From CAIWHR01 sp963809965 (lineage in GTDB: Bacteria; Pseudomonadota; Gammaproteobacteria; Burkholderiales; Casimicrobiaceae): 64,000 bases of DNA. The position numbers were made by a program, and so were the translations under genes. Below the pieces are notes generated by a model. That model saw only the letters and a program-made list of their open reading frames with translations. It did no database searches and was not told the origin of the DNA. This document shows positions 21,691 through 30,777 of this stretch, one piece after another; the first letter of the stretch is position 1; each line of letters opens with the position of its first letter. Where the stretch lies: the NCBI GenBank assembly GCA_963809965.1, contig CAWELU010000057.1, positions 72,419 to 136,418 of the forward strand. The letters are read 5' to 3'.

Positions 21691-23236
21691 TCAGACCTTT
21701 TCGGGTTCCTTCGCGGTGCGCTTGATCAGCAAGGCGGGGACGGGCCGGCCGTGGCCGAAGCCGGGGCGCTTCCGATGCGCCGATGCCTGTGCATGCGCCG
21801 TAGTGCTTGTCGCCGCTTCCTCCGGCGCGCGCGCGATGGGCGGCTGATCCGGGTTCAGTGCATAGGCGCGTTCGCGTTCTTCGCGCCGATCCTCGCGAGG
21901 CGCACGTTCGGCGCGCGCCCGGGAGCGGACGCGGCAGGGTGTGGCGCGTGGTGCGCGAGGGGCGCGCTCGCATGTTCGGCGTGTTCGCGCGGCGCGCGCG
22001 CGTGGCGCCGTTCGGCTGCTGCGGGCGCGGCGTTCGTGCAGCGCTCGGCGCGCGCGGTGCGCGCTCCGATCGCGCGGTGGCCGGATCGAAGCCTTCGGCG
22101 ACGACGATCGGCACTTTGACTTTCAGCAACCGCTCGATCTCGGCGAGGTAGCGCTCCTCCTCCGGCGCGACGAACGAAATGGCCTCGCCGGACGCGCCGG
22201 CGCGGCCGGTGCGGCCGATCCGGTGGATGTAATCCTCGGGAATGTGCGGCAGTTCGTAATTGATCACGAGCGGAATGTCGTCGATGTCGAGCCCGCGCGC
22301 CGCGACGTCGGTGGCCACCAGCACCTGCAGCTTGCCGTCCTTGAAGGCCTGCAGCGCTTCCATGCGCATCTGCTGGCTCTTGTCGCCGTGGATGGCATCG
22401 GTGATCAGCCCGTCCTTCTCCAGCTGGCGGGCAAGGCGCGCGGTGCCGTGCTTGGTGCGCATGAAGCACAGCACCTGGTTCAGGCCGCGCGAACGCACGA
22501 GGTGCAGGAGCAGCGCACGCTTCGCCTCGGCGGGCACCTTGTACGCACTCTGCGCGACGGTTTCGGCGGCCGTGTTGCGTTTGGCGACCTCGATCAACTG
22601 CGGCGCGTTCAGGAGCTGGTCGGCGAGCTTCTTGATCTCGCCGGAAAACGTCGCCGAGAACAGCAGGTTCTGGCGCTTCGCGGTGGCCGGCAGCAGCGCC
22701 ATGATCCGCTTGATGTCGGGGATGAAGCCCATGTCGAGCATCCGGTCGGCCTCGTCCAGCACGAAGATCTCGACCTGGCCGAGATACACGCTCTTCTGCT
22801 CGATGTGGTCGAGCAGCCGGCCCGGCGTCGCGACGAGGATCTCGACGCCGCCGCGGACGATGGGGAGCTGCTGCTTGATGTCGACGCCGCCATAGACCAC
22901 CGTCGAGCGCAGGTTGGTGTACTTGCCGTACGTCCGAAACGATTCCTCGACCTGGACGGCCAGCTCGCGCGTAGGCGTGAGAATCAGGGCGCGGACCGGA
23001 TGGCGGGCAGGCGAGGGGCTGGCGTTCGCCATCGGCGCGAGTTTCTGCAGGATCGGCAGGGCGAAACCGGCGGTCTTGCCGGTGCCGGTTTGCGCGCCGC
23101 CCATCACGTCCTTGCCGGCGAGAACGACGGGAATCGCCTGCACCTGGATCGGCGTGGGCGTCGTGTAGCCGGCCTCTTCCACGGCCCGCAACAACTCGGG
23201 CACGAGGCCGAGCTCGGCAAAGCTCGTTGCACTCAT
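21691..23236 (-). CDS. rhlE: DEAD-box ATP-dependent RNA helicase RhlE-type
   Basis: All core motifs are present: PTPIQVQAIP (Q), AQTGTGKT (I), PTRELAVQ (Ia), TPGRLLDH (Ib), VLDEADRMLDMGF (II), FSATF (III), ATDVAARGLDID (V) and YIHRIGRTGRAG (VI). A long Arg/Pro-rich basic tail of about 130 residues follows, as in RhlE proteins that act on ribosome assembly or mRNA decay. A frame change in the tail restores RPGFGHGRPVPALLIKRTAK and a stop at 21691. The ATG at 23236 (MSATSFAELGL) has AGGAG just upstream. A large inverted repeat lies 60-118 bp before the start and could be part of the 5' untranslated region. Confidence 0.92.
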
Positions 23237-23295
23237 GAACACTCCTGGTCGCGGCCTACCGCGCGAGGGCGGTTTCCGGTCCAGGCTGCGGGGAA

Positions 23296-23354
23296 AAAGT
23301 GTGGACCGTGGGACGCAACTCGCGATCCCGAGGATCGCGTGCGTCCCACACTTT
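23296..23354 (-). repeat. large imperfect inverted repeat upstream of rhlE
   Basis: The arm at 23296-23327 (AAAGTGTGG, then GTGGGACGCA, then CGCGATCC) is complementary to 23332-23354 (GGATCGCG, TGCGTCCCAC, ACTTT) around a 4-nt centre, with two short bulges (about 6 and 3 nt). It would fold into a hairpin of more than 20 bp. There is no T-tract on either side, so it is not a simple terminator. Confidence 0.75.
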
Positions 23355-23453
23355 GCGTGGGCGGTGACCGGAACGGCCGCCCGAAACGGAATTATAGGCT
23401 AAGTTTCGGATTTTGCGAAAATTTTGTGGCGCGGACGCCGGTCGCCCGGACGC

Positions 23454-23459
23454 TATAAT
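23454..23459 (+). promoter_or_regulatory. -10 element upstream of typA
   Basis: A perfect TATAAT occurs 63 bp before the typA ATG. No convincing -35 hexamer is visible at 16-18 bp. Confidence 0.45.
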
Positions 23460-23521
23460 TGACAGGTTTTTCGGCCTCGCCACGCGTCATCCCGCGCGCG
23501 AGCGGCCGGCCCGTACACGCC

Positions 23522-25381
23522 ATGACCACGCCCGCCGCCGCCCTGCGCAACATCGCGATCATCGCCCACGTCGATCACGGCAAGACGACGCTCGTCGACA
23601 AGCTGCTGGTCCAGGCGGGCACGTTCGCCAAGCACCAGCACGTCGGCGAGCGGATGATGGACAGCAACGACCTCGAGCGCGAGCGCGGGATCACGATCCT
23701 CGCCAAGAATTGCTCGATCCGCTACGGCGAAACGCACATCAACATCGTCGACACGCCGGGACACGCCGACTTCGGCGGCGAAGTCGAGCGCGTGCTGGGG
23801 ATGGTGGACGGCGTGCTGCTGCTGGTCGACGCGGTCGAGGGGCCCGATGCCGCAGACGCGCTTCGTCACGCTGAAGGCGTTGAAGCTCGGCCTCTCGCCG
23901 ATCGTCGTCGTCAACAAGGTCGACCGCCCCGGCGCGCGGTCGGAGTGGGTCGTCAATCAGACCTTCGAGCTGTTCGACAAGCTCGGCGCGACCGAGCATC
24001 AGCTCGACTTCCCCGTCGTCTACGCGTCCGCGCTGAACGGCTGGGCGACGCTCGACGTCAACGTCGCGAAGGCGCACACGCCGCCGGAGGGCGCCGACAT
24101 GCGTCCGCTGTTCGAGACGATCCTCGCGCACGTACCCGCACCGATCGGCGATCCGGACGCGCCGCTGCAGTTCCAGGTTGCCGCGCTCGACTACTCGAGC
24201 TACGTCGGCCGGCTCGGCATCGGCCGCATTCGTCGTGGTCGCCTCGCTGCCGGGCAGGAGGTCGCGGTGCTCAATGGGGCGCTGGCTGAAGGGCAGATCG
24301 CGCCGCGCGCGCGCGTCGGGCAGGTGTTCGCTTTCGCCGGCCTCGAGCGCGCTCCGGTCGAATCCGCGCAGGCCGGCGACATCGTGCTGGTCACCGGCAT
24401 CGACGAGCTGACGATCGGCACGACGCTCGCCGATCGTCGAGAAGCCCGAGGCGCTGCCGCCGATCGCCGTCGACGAGCCCACGCTCTCGATGTATTTCCA
24501 GGTCAACACGTCGCCACTCGCCGGCCGCGAGGGCAAGTACGTGACCTCGCGCAATCTTGCGCGACCGGCTCGGGAAGGAGCTGCTGACCAACGTCGCGCT
24601 CCGCGTCGAGGAGACCGGCGACACCGATTCGTTCCTGGTGTCCGGACGCGGCGAGCTGCATCTCACGATCCTGATCGAGAACATGCGCCGCGAGGGCTAC
24701 GAGCTCGCGGTGTCGCGGCCGCGCGTCGTGCTGCGCGAGATCGATGGCGTGACCTGCGAGCCGTTCGAGGCGCTTTCGGTCGACGTCGAAGATGTGCACC
24801 AGGGCGCGGTGATGGAGGCGTTGGGTCCGCGTCGCGGCGATCTCACCCACATGGAGCCGGACGGCCGCGGCCGCGTGCGGCTCGAATACCGGATTCCCGC
24901 GCGCGGCCTGATCGGCTTTCAGGGCGAGTTCATGAACCTGACGCGCGGCACGGGGCTCATGAGCCACGTCTTCGACGGCTACGCGCCGCTGAAGGGCGAG
25001 ATCCCCGAGCGCCGCAACGGGGTCCTCATCTCGCAGGAGGACGGCGCGGCGGTCGCCTACGCGCTATGGAAGCTGCAGGAGCGCGGCCGGATGTTCGTTT
25101 CGCCCGGCGAGGCGCTCTACGAGGGCATGGTGATCGGCATCCACAGCCGCGACAACGACCTCGTGGTCAATCCGATCAAGGGCAAGCAGCTCACCAACGT
25201 CCGCGCGTCCGGCAAGGACGACGCGATCGCGCTTACGCCGCCGATCGCGTTGACGCTCGAGTACGCGGTCGAGTTCATCGCCGACGACGAACTGGTCGAA
25301 GTGACGCCGATCTCGATCCGAATCCGCAAGCGCTTCCTCAAGGAACACGAGCGCAAGAAGGCCAGCCGGGAAGCGGCGTAG
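23522..25381 (+). CDS. typA: ribosome-associated GTPase TypA/BipA (frameshifted)
   Basis: TypA is an EF-G-like translational GTPase involved in 50S assembly and stress and low-temperature growth. The G domain shows IAHVDHGKTTLVDKL (G1), RGITI (G2), IVDTPGHADFGGE (G3) and VVNKVDRP (G4). The C-terminal part has the TypA-specific EYRIPARGLIGFQGEFMN and EGMVIGIHSRDNDLVVNP. Frame changes near 23850, 24435 and 24560 are needed. The repaired protein is about 619 residues, close to the usual 605-615. The start MTTPAAALRNIAIIAHVD at 23522 fits. Confidence 0.93.
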
Positions 25382-25394
25382 CGCGGGACGGTCT

Positions 25395-25937
25395 TCATTT
25401 CCTGCGCGCACCCACCGCCAGCGCCTGCAGGTTCCGGTCCACGGCCGCGGGCGGCCCCAGCGTGCGCACGGCATCCTCGAGCTCATCCACCGTAATGCCG
25501 AACTCGGCGTGCGCGGCAGCGAAGCCTAGAACGATCAGATTGACGACCGCGGGAGAGCCGAGCTCGAGGGCATAGCGCTCGGCATCGATCGCGTTGACGC
25601 GGATATCGAGCTCGTCCAGGCGTGTACGCAGCGATTCATCGAGTCCGTTCGCCGAGTTCACGAACACGGACCCGCCCGTGCGCACGAAGGTGAGATTGCG
25701 GATCGCCTCGTTACGATCGAGGCCCACCAGCGCATCGGCCGCCCCACGCCGGATCAATGGCGCATCGCTGCCGCCGATCTTGAGGTGGGACATCACGCTG
25801 CCTCCCCGCTGACTCATGCCGTGGTTCTCGGAGGCCAGCACGGGGTCGCCACGCTTGAGTCCCACCTGCGACAGGACCTTGGTGGCGTAGACAACGCCCT
25901 GGCCGCCGATGCCGGCGATGACGAGCTTGATCTCCAT
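25395..25937 (-). CDS. iorB: indolepyruvate:ferredoxin oxidoreductase beta subunit (IorB-like)
   Basis: The 180-residue product is a single pyruvate ferredoxin/flavodoxin oxidoreductase gamma-type domain: MEIKLVIAGIGGQGVVYATK with its GxGGQG motif, then ENHGMSQRGGSVMSHLKIG. Together with IorA it oxidatively decarboxylates aryl pyruvates to aryl-acetyl-CoA, passing electrons to ferredoxin. It lies 48 bp after iorA in the same direction and is the last gene of the minus-strand cluster. Its stop is 13 bp from that of typA on the opposite strand. The enzyme class is oxygen-sensitive, consistent with an anaerobic or microaerobic lifestyle. Confidence 0.9.
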   Translation of the reverse strand: MEIKLVIAGIGGQGVVYATKVLSQVGLKRGDPVLASENHGMSQRGGSVMSHLKIGGSDAPLIRRGAADALVGLDRNEAIRNLTFVRTGGSVFVNSANGLDESLRTRLDELDIRVNAIDAERYALELGSPAVVNLIVLGFAAAHAEFGITVDELEDAVRTLGPPAAVDRNLQALAVGARRK

Positions 25938-25985
25938 TCGTGCCGGGCCGCTACCGGAAGGCGGCCCTTGATGGGCAGGTACTCG

Positions 25986-27887
25986 TCATTCGTGCGGCAC
26001 CGGTTGTGGCGCGGTGGTCGCGGCCTTCGCCACGATGAACCCCTTGTGGCAGGCATCGATGCACTGCCCGCAGTCCACGCAGACGCTGTAGTTGACGTCG
26101 ACGCGAGACTTGTCGGCCCGCAAGACGAGCGCCGGGCACTCGAACGCCTCCACGCAATACCGGCAACCGTCGCAGTCCTCCGTGATGATCACCGGCACCG
26201 GCGCCACGGTTACCGGTGCATCGTCGTAGAGCACGCACGGGCGATCCGCGATGATGACGGCGACGCCGCCCTCGTCCGCTTGCGTGAATGCCTGCGCTTC
26301 CTTCAACAGCACCTCGAACGGCCCGCGCTCGTACGGGTCGGCGACGCGAAGGAACCGAACGCCGCAGGCGCGCACGAGCGCTTCGATCGGCACACGGGTG
26401 GCAGCGCTGCCGTCGGCGGCATAATCATTCGCGGGTGTCGGCTGCGCACCCGTCATTGCGGTCGTGTGATTGTCAAGAATCAGCAGGACGAATCGAGCGT
26501 TGGTGTGGACCGCGTTGATCAGCGGCACGATCCCCGAATGGAGGAAGGTCGAGTCACCGATCGTCGCGATGATCGGCCGGTTGTCCTTCGTGACCCGGTT
26601 CGCGTGGTAGAAGCCCGACGCGAGCGTCACCGAGCCGCCCATGTCCACGCAGGTGTCCACCACGCGCAAGTTGGTGCCCAGCGTATAGCAGCCGATGTCG
26701 CCTGGATAGATCGCCTTGGGGCCGAACGTCGTGCGCAGATTGAAGAACGCGGAGCGGTGCGAGCAGCCGGGGCAAAGACGCGGACGACGGGGGGGCAGCG
26801 CAAGCGCGGCAACGAGCTCGGCAAGTGCGGGATCTTCCGCCGAGGAAGACACAGCGATTCCGGCCAGACCGAGCTGCCCCGCGATCACACTCGTGATCAC
26901 TTCGGGCGTAAGCTCGCCCGCGTTCGGGACGGTCGCATCGAGGCGTCCGCTGACGTGGGTGCGATCGGCGATCTGCAGCTCGATGCAGGCGTCGGGCTCC
27001 TCGATGACGAGCACGCGTTCGAATCGGGAAACGAAGTCGGCCACCAGGCGGCGAGGCAGCGGATACGGCGTGCCTATCTTCAGCATCGCGACACTCGCGC
27101 CGAACTCGGCCAGCACGTCATGCGCCGTTGCGAAGGCATTGCCGGAGGCGATGATTCCGAGCGCGTTACCTGGCGCCGCGCGGGGTGGCTCGACGACATA
27201 GTTGAACGGAGAGCCTGCGAAGTCGGCCTCGATCGCTTGGAGCTTGGCATTGAGCTCGTGGTGCAGCTTCAGGCGATGGACTGGCGTCGCCGCCCAGCGC
27301 TGCTGGTCCTTCCGGAACTTCGGGTTGCCGGCGAGCGCCGGGATCCCGGCTCCGTCGACGTCGATGCTCTGGACCGCATGGCAAATGCGCGTCGTCGGAC
27401 GGAGGATGACCGGAACCCGATGCTTCTCCGACAGAGCGAAGGCCGCGTTCAGCATCGCCAACGCCTCGGCCGGCGTCGCGGGATCGAACACCGGCACTTT
27501 GGCGGTAAGCGCGAGCAGGCGCGAATCCTGCTCGGTTTGCGACGAATGCGGGCCGGGATCGTCGCAGGAAATGACGACGAAGCCGCCGACCACACCGGTA
27601 TATGCCGCACTGAACAGGGAATCCGCGGCGACATTGAGCCCCACCTGCTTCATCGCCACCGCCGCGCGCAGGCCGCTCCAGCTCGCGGCCAGCGCCACTT
27701 CGAAGGCGACTTTCTCGCTCGCGCTCCATTCCGTGTAGATCTCGTGCGCGAGTTGTTTCTTGAATTTCACCACGCCCGCGAGAATCTCCGAGCTCGGGGT
27801 GCCGGGATACGCCGTGACGACGCGACAGGCGTTGCGGGTGAGCCCCAGGGCAATCGCATCGTTTCCGAGGAGGAGGCGCGTGGTCAT
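25986..27887 (-). CDS. iorA: indolepyruvate:ferredoxin oxidoreductase alpha subunit (IorA-like)
   Basis: The 633-residue product begins with a pyrimidine-binding domain (LLLGNDAIALGLTRNACRVV, TAYPGTPSSEIL). A thiamine-diphosphate domain follows (CPGCSHRSAFF, GDIGCYTLG, and GDSTFLHSGI for Mg-ThDP). The C-terminus is a ferredoxin-like domain with Cys clusters CDGCRYC and CVDCGQCIDAC for [4Fe-4S] centres. This is the standard IorA architecture. Substrates may be indolepyruvate, phenylpyruvate or hydroxyphenylpyruvate. Its adjacency to a TrpB2-like gene and a phenol-type cluster suggests a role with an aromatic amino-acid-derived keto acid, by inference. Confidence 0.93.
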   Translation of the reverse strand: MTTRLLLGNDAIALGLTRNACRVVTAYPGTPSSEILAGVVKFKKQLAHEIYTEWSASEKVAFEVALAASWSGLRAAVAMKQVGLNVAADSLFSAAYTGVVGGFVVISCDDPGPHSSQTEQDSRLLALTAKVPVFDPATPAEALAMLNAAFALSEKHRVPVILRPTTRICHAVQSIDVDGAGIPALAGNPKFRKDQQRWAATPVHRLKLHHELNAKLQAIEADFAGSPFNYVVEPPRAAPGNALGIIASGNAFATAHDVLAEFGASVAMLKIGTPYPLPRRLVADFVSRFERVLVIEEPDACIELQIADRTHVSGRLDATVPNAGELTPEVITSVIAGQLGLAGIAVSSSAEDPALAELVAALALPPRRPRLCPGCSHRSAFFNLRTTFGPKAIYPGDIGCYTLGTNLRVVDTCVDMGGSVTLASGFYHANRVTKDNRPIIATIGDSTFLHSGIVPLINAVHTNARFVLLILDNHTTAMTGAQPTPANDYAADGSAATRVPIEALVRACGVRFLRVADPYERGPFEVLLKEAQAFTQADEGGVAVIIADRPCVLYDDAPVTVAPVPVIITEDCDGCRYCVEAFECPALVLRADKSRVDVNYSVCVDCGQCIDACHKGFIVAKAATTAPQPVPHE

Positions 27888-28003
27888 GGGCTTGCGAAAG
27901 CGATCCTGGCAGTGGTCGATGCGACGATTCTATTCCCGATGCACAGGCGACTGGGGTGCAACGGGCCGACCGGACGCGGGGTCCGGCCGCCCTGGCGGCT
28001 AAC

Positions 28004-29371
28004 CTACGCCGGCACTTTCGGCAGGTGCGTCATCGCCTCGTCGACCAACGCCTGCGGATACTCGTAGTCCTGGAGCTTGCCTTGATGGTAGGCGTCGTAG
28101 GCCATCATGTCGAAGTGGCCGTGACCGGAGAGGCAGAAGGCGATCACCTTCTTCGTTCCGTCGCGCTTGCACTTCAGGGCCTCCTGGATTGCCACAGCGA
28201 CGGCATGCGCGGACTCGGGGGCGGGGATGATCCCTTCCGCCTTCGAGAACCGGACCGCCGCGTCGAACGTCTCGAGCTGCTTCACCGCACGTCCTTCGAT
28301 GTCGCCATGGTCGACCAGCGCGCTCACGCTCGCCGCCATGCCGTGGTAGCGGAGGCCGCCGGCGTGAATGCCCGGCGGCATGAACGTGTGGCCCAACGTG
28401 TGCATTTTCATGATCGGGGCCATCGCCGCCGTGTCGCCGTAATCGAACGTGTAGCGTCCCTTGGTCAACGATGGGCAGGAAGACGGTTCGGCGGCGATCA
28501 CGCGCGTCGTCTTCTTCTCGGTGAAATTCCGGTGCAGGAAGGGATAGGCGAATCCGGCGAAGTTCGAACCGCCACCGGCGCACGCGATCACGATGTCGGG
28601 ATATTCGCCGGCCATCTCCATCTGTTGCAGCGATTCGATGCCGATCACCGTCTGATGCATCAGCACGTGACCGAGCACCGAGCCCAGGCTGTATTTCTTG
28701 ACCCCGTTGGAGGTGGCCGCCACCTCCACCGCCTCGGAGATCGCCATGCCCAGCGAGCCGTTGTTGTCGGGGTCCTTGGCGAGCACGGACCGGCCGAACT
28801 GCGTGCGGTCGCTCGGGCTGGCATACACCTCGGCCCCGAAGTTCTGCATGATGATCCGGCGGTACGGCTTCTGGTGGTAAGACACCTTCACCATGTAGAT
28901 CTCGAGCGGGAGATCGAAGAAGTGACACGCCATGGCGAGCGCGCTGCCCCATTGACCGGCACCGGTCTCCGTGGTCAGCGCCTTGGTGCCGGCTTCCTTG
29001 TTGTAGAACGCCTGCGCCACCGCGGTATTCGGCTTGTGCGAGCCGACGGGGGAGACGCCTTCGTACTTGTAGTAGATGTGCGCAGGAGTGTCGAGCATCT
29101 TCTCCAGGCGATGGGCGCGATACATGGGCGTCGGGCGCCACAGTTTGTAGATGTCGCGCACCGGCTCCGGAATTTCGATCCAGCGCTCCTGGCTCACCTC
29201 CTGCATGATGATGTTCATGGGGAAGAGCACCGCCAGAAAATCCGGCGTCACCGGCTGCATGGTGCCGGGGTGCAGCACGGGCTGCGGCGGCACCGGCATG
29301 TCGGCGTTGATGTTGTACCAGGCCTTGGGCAGCTGCGTTTCGTCGAGCAGGAACTTGTGCTGATGGTTCAT
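28004..29371 (-). CDS. TrpB2-like tryptophan synthase beta chain homologue (PLP enzyme)
   Basis: The 455-residue protein belongs to the TrpB2 group, longer at the N-terminus than canonical TrpB (about 400). The PLP lysine lies in SPVGSHKPNTAVAQAF, the Glu and Gly-rich motifs in TETGAGQWGSALA, and the phosphate-binding loop in IACAGGGSNFAGFAYPF. TrpB joins indole and serine (or another beta-substituted amino acid) to give tryptophan. No trpA is nearby, as is usual for TrpB2, which acts without the alpha subunit and may salvage free indole. Here it precedes iorA in a catabolic cluster, so it may feed aromatic amino acids to transamination and IorAB. Confidence 0.9.
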   Translation of the reverse strand: MNHQHKFLLDETQLPKAWYNINADMPVPPQPVLHPGTMQPVTPDFLAVLFPMNIIMQEVSQERWIEIPEPVRDIYKLWRPTPMYRAHRLEKMLDTPAHIYYKYEGVSPVGSHKPNTAVAQAFYNKEAGTKALTTETGAGQWGSALAMACHFFDLPLEIYMVKVSYHQKPYRRIIMQNFGAEVYASPSDRTQFGRSVLAKDPDNNGSLGMAISEAVEVAATSNGVKKYSLGSVLGHVLMHQTVIGIESLQQMEMAGEYPDIVIACAGGGSNFAGFAYPFLHRNFTEKKTTRVIAAEPSSCPSLTKGRYTFDYGDTAAMAPIMKMHTLGHTFMPPGIHAGGLRYHGMAASVSALVDHGDIEGRAVKQLETFDAAVRFSKAEGIIPAPESAHAVAVAIQEALKCKRDGTKKVIAFCLSGHGHFDMMAYDAYHQGKLQDYEYPQALVDEAMTHLPKVPA

Positions 29372-29421
29372 GGGAAATCTCCTTCAGGGGCATTGCATGG
29401 GGACGGCGGTACGGCCGCTGC

Positions 29422-29437
29422 TGCAATTCTGGCGCCG
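29422..29437 (-). promoter_or_regulatory. possible sigma54 (-24/-12) promoter of the TrpB2-like gene
   Basis: The minus strand reads CGGCGCCAGAATTGCA. The invariant GG and GC are 12 bp apart and TTGCA is perfect, but the -24 half (CGGCGC) has two mismatches to TGGCAC. It lies about 50 bp before the start codon. Confidence 0.3.
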
Positions 29438-29531
29438 CGGTGTGTGGGGGGACAAACTCGGTGGTCGGCTCGCCGCGCGATGGGCGGGCCATATGGCGCG
29501 AAGGTTTCGGAAGTCGACATGCGGGACACGA

Positions 29532-30068
29532 TCAGCCCCTCGTTCGCTCGAGGCTAGCAGTCCGCGCAACCATGGCGTCGGTCAGCGTCCGGAGGTGGCG
29601 TCGCGCGCGAGGACCGGGTGTCGAGCCGAGCGCCTCGAAGTAGCGGGCGAGGTTGGCGCTCGCGGCTTCCCTGGGCCCGCTGTTGCCAGCCGATGGTTGC
29701 GTCCGGGCAGCCTCCCGGTCCAGGAGCCGCTGCTCGAGGTATTCCGCATCGAGCTCGACCGCAGCGATGCTCCGGCGCAGCAACTTCACCGCTTCGGCCT
29801 CGGCGCCGTGCGGGTCCTTGCGGATCGCCCGACGCGCCTGGCGCAGCGACCACACCACTTCCTTCTGCCAGCGCCCGACACCCGCCATCGCCGAACGGAC
29901 GGCGCGTGGGTCCAGTTTCCTTCCACGACTGCCGATCCAGCAGCAGTACAGCAGCAGGTTCACATCCGCGCCACACTCGTCCTGCAACGCCAGGCACGCT
30001 TCGGCCACGCCACGCTTCCGATAGGTGCGGAGCGAAAAACGCCAGAACGCAAACCCTTCGCGTCGCAT
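29532..30068 (-). CDS. TIGR02444/DUF2390 family protein
   Basis: From the ATG at 30068 (MRREGFAFWRFSLRTY) the product is 178 residues. The N-terminal FWRFSLRTYRKRGVAEACLA and ADVNLLLYCCWIG are the conserved signature of the TIGR02444 family, small helical cytosolic proteins common in gamma- and betaproteobacteria with no established function. It lies between ubiX and the TrpB2-like gene on the same strand. Since this family is normally found in unrelated contexts, its presence here may be incidental. Confidence 0.8.
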   Translation of the reverse strand: MRREGFAFWRFSLRTYRKRGVAEACLALQDECGADVNLLLYCCWIGSRGRKLDPRAVRSAMAGVGRWQKEVVWSLRQARRAIRKDPHGAEAEAVKLLRRSIAAVELDAEYLEQRLLDREAARTQPSAGNSGPREAASANLARYFEALGSTPGPRARRHLRTLTDAMVARTASLERTRG

Positions 30069-30138
30069 CAGTGCTGCCGAATGGTCGACACAATGCCGCA
30101 CGCCGTGGCAGATCGGCACGACAATCGGCGCGACGTGC

Positions 30139-30744
30139 TCATTTCGCCACGCGAATCGGATCCCTGGACTGCTCGTTGCGACCGTGGCCGGTCCAACGCT
30201 TGAACAGGTTGTGTTCGATGCCGACCTGGTCCAGTGCCTTGCCGATGCTCTGGTGAATGATGTCCATGATCGTGGCGGGCTGGTGGTAGAACGCCGGCAT
30301 GGGAGGCAGGATCACTGCGCCGCAACCGGCGGCCTGCGACATCAGGTCGAGATGGCCCTTGTGCAGAGGCGTCTCGCGCACCATGAGCACCAGCGGCCGT
30401 CGCTCCTTGAGAGTTACGTCGGCCGCACGTACGACCAGATTGCAGGTGAAGGAATTGGCGATGGCCGACAACGTCTTGATCGTGCACGGTGCGACGATCA
30501 TGCCGCGCGTGCGGAAAGAGCCGCTCGCTACGGCCGCGCCCACGTCCTTGTTGCTGTAGACCACGTCGGCCAGCCCCCGCACGTAGTCGCTGGAGTGCTC
30601 CGTTTCGATGGCCAGGTTCATCCCCGCCGCTTCGGAGAGAATCAGGTGCGTTTCCTGCCCCAGATCCCGCAGCACACGGAGCATCTCCACGCCGTAGACG
30701 ACCCCCGTCGCGCCGGTAATCGCCACCACCAACGGCAGACTCAT
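30139..30744 (-). CDS. ubiX: UbiX-type flavin prenyltransferase
   Basis: This 201-residue flavoprotein makes prenylated FMN, the cofactor needed by UbiD (de)carboxylases. Family motifs are clear: VVAITGATGVVYGVEML at the N-terminus, VAPCTIKTLSAIANSF, RRPLVLMVRETPLHKGHL and PPMPAFYHQP. A charged C-terminal tail (NLFKRWTGHGRN) is typical. It sits in the same cluster as a UbiD gene and the pps genes. It is therefore probably dedicated to maturing that UbiD, not the ubiquinone pathway enzyme. Confidence 0.94.
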   Translation of the reverse strand: MSLPLVVAITGATGVVYGVEMLRVLRDLGQETHLILSEAAGMNLAIETEHSSDYVRGLADVVYSNKDVGAAVASGSFRTRGMIVAPCTIKTLSAIANSFTCNLVVRAADVTLKERRPLVLMVRETPLHKGHLDLMSQAAGCGAVILPPMPAFYHQPATIMDIIHQSIGKALDQVGIEHNLFKRWTGHGRNEQSRDPIRVAK

Positions 30745-30777
30745 TCGCGCTCCCTTCGCGTTGCGTGCACTACGCCC

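Noticed and set aside
25785..28067. 760-codon open frame on the plus strand
   Set aside because: It is antisense to iorA/iorB, which have full domain motifs. Long antisense frames are expected at this GC content, and the translation is Arg/His-rich without any motif.
28004..29371. Part of a tryptophan biosynthetic operon
   Set aside because: No trpA, trpF or other trp gene is adjacent, and the protein is of the TrpB2 type.
27956..29557. 533-codon open frame on the plus strand
   Set aside because: It is antisense to the TrpB2-like gene, with no recognisable domain.
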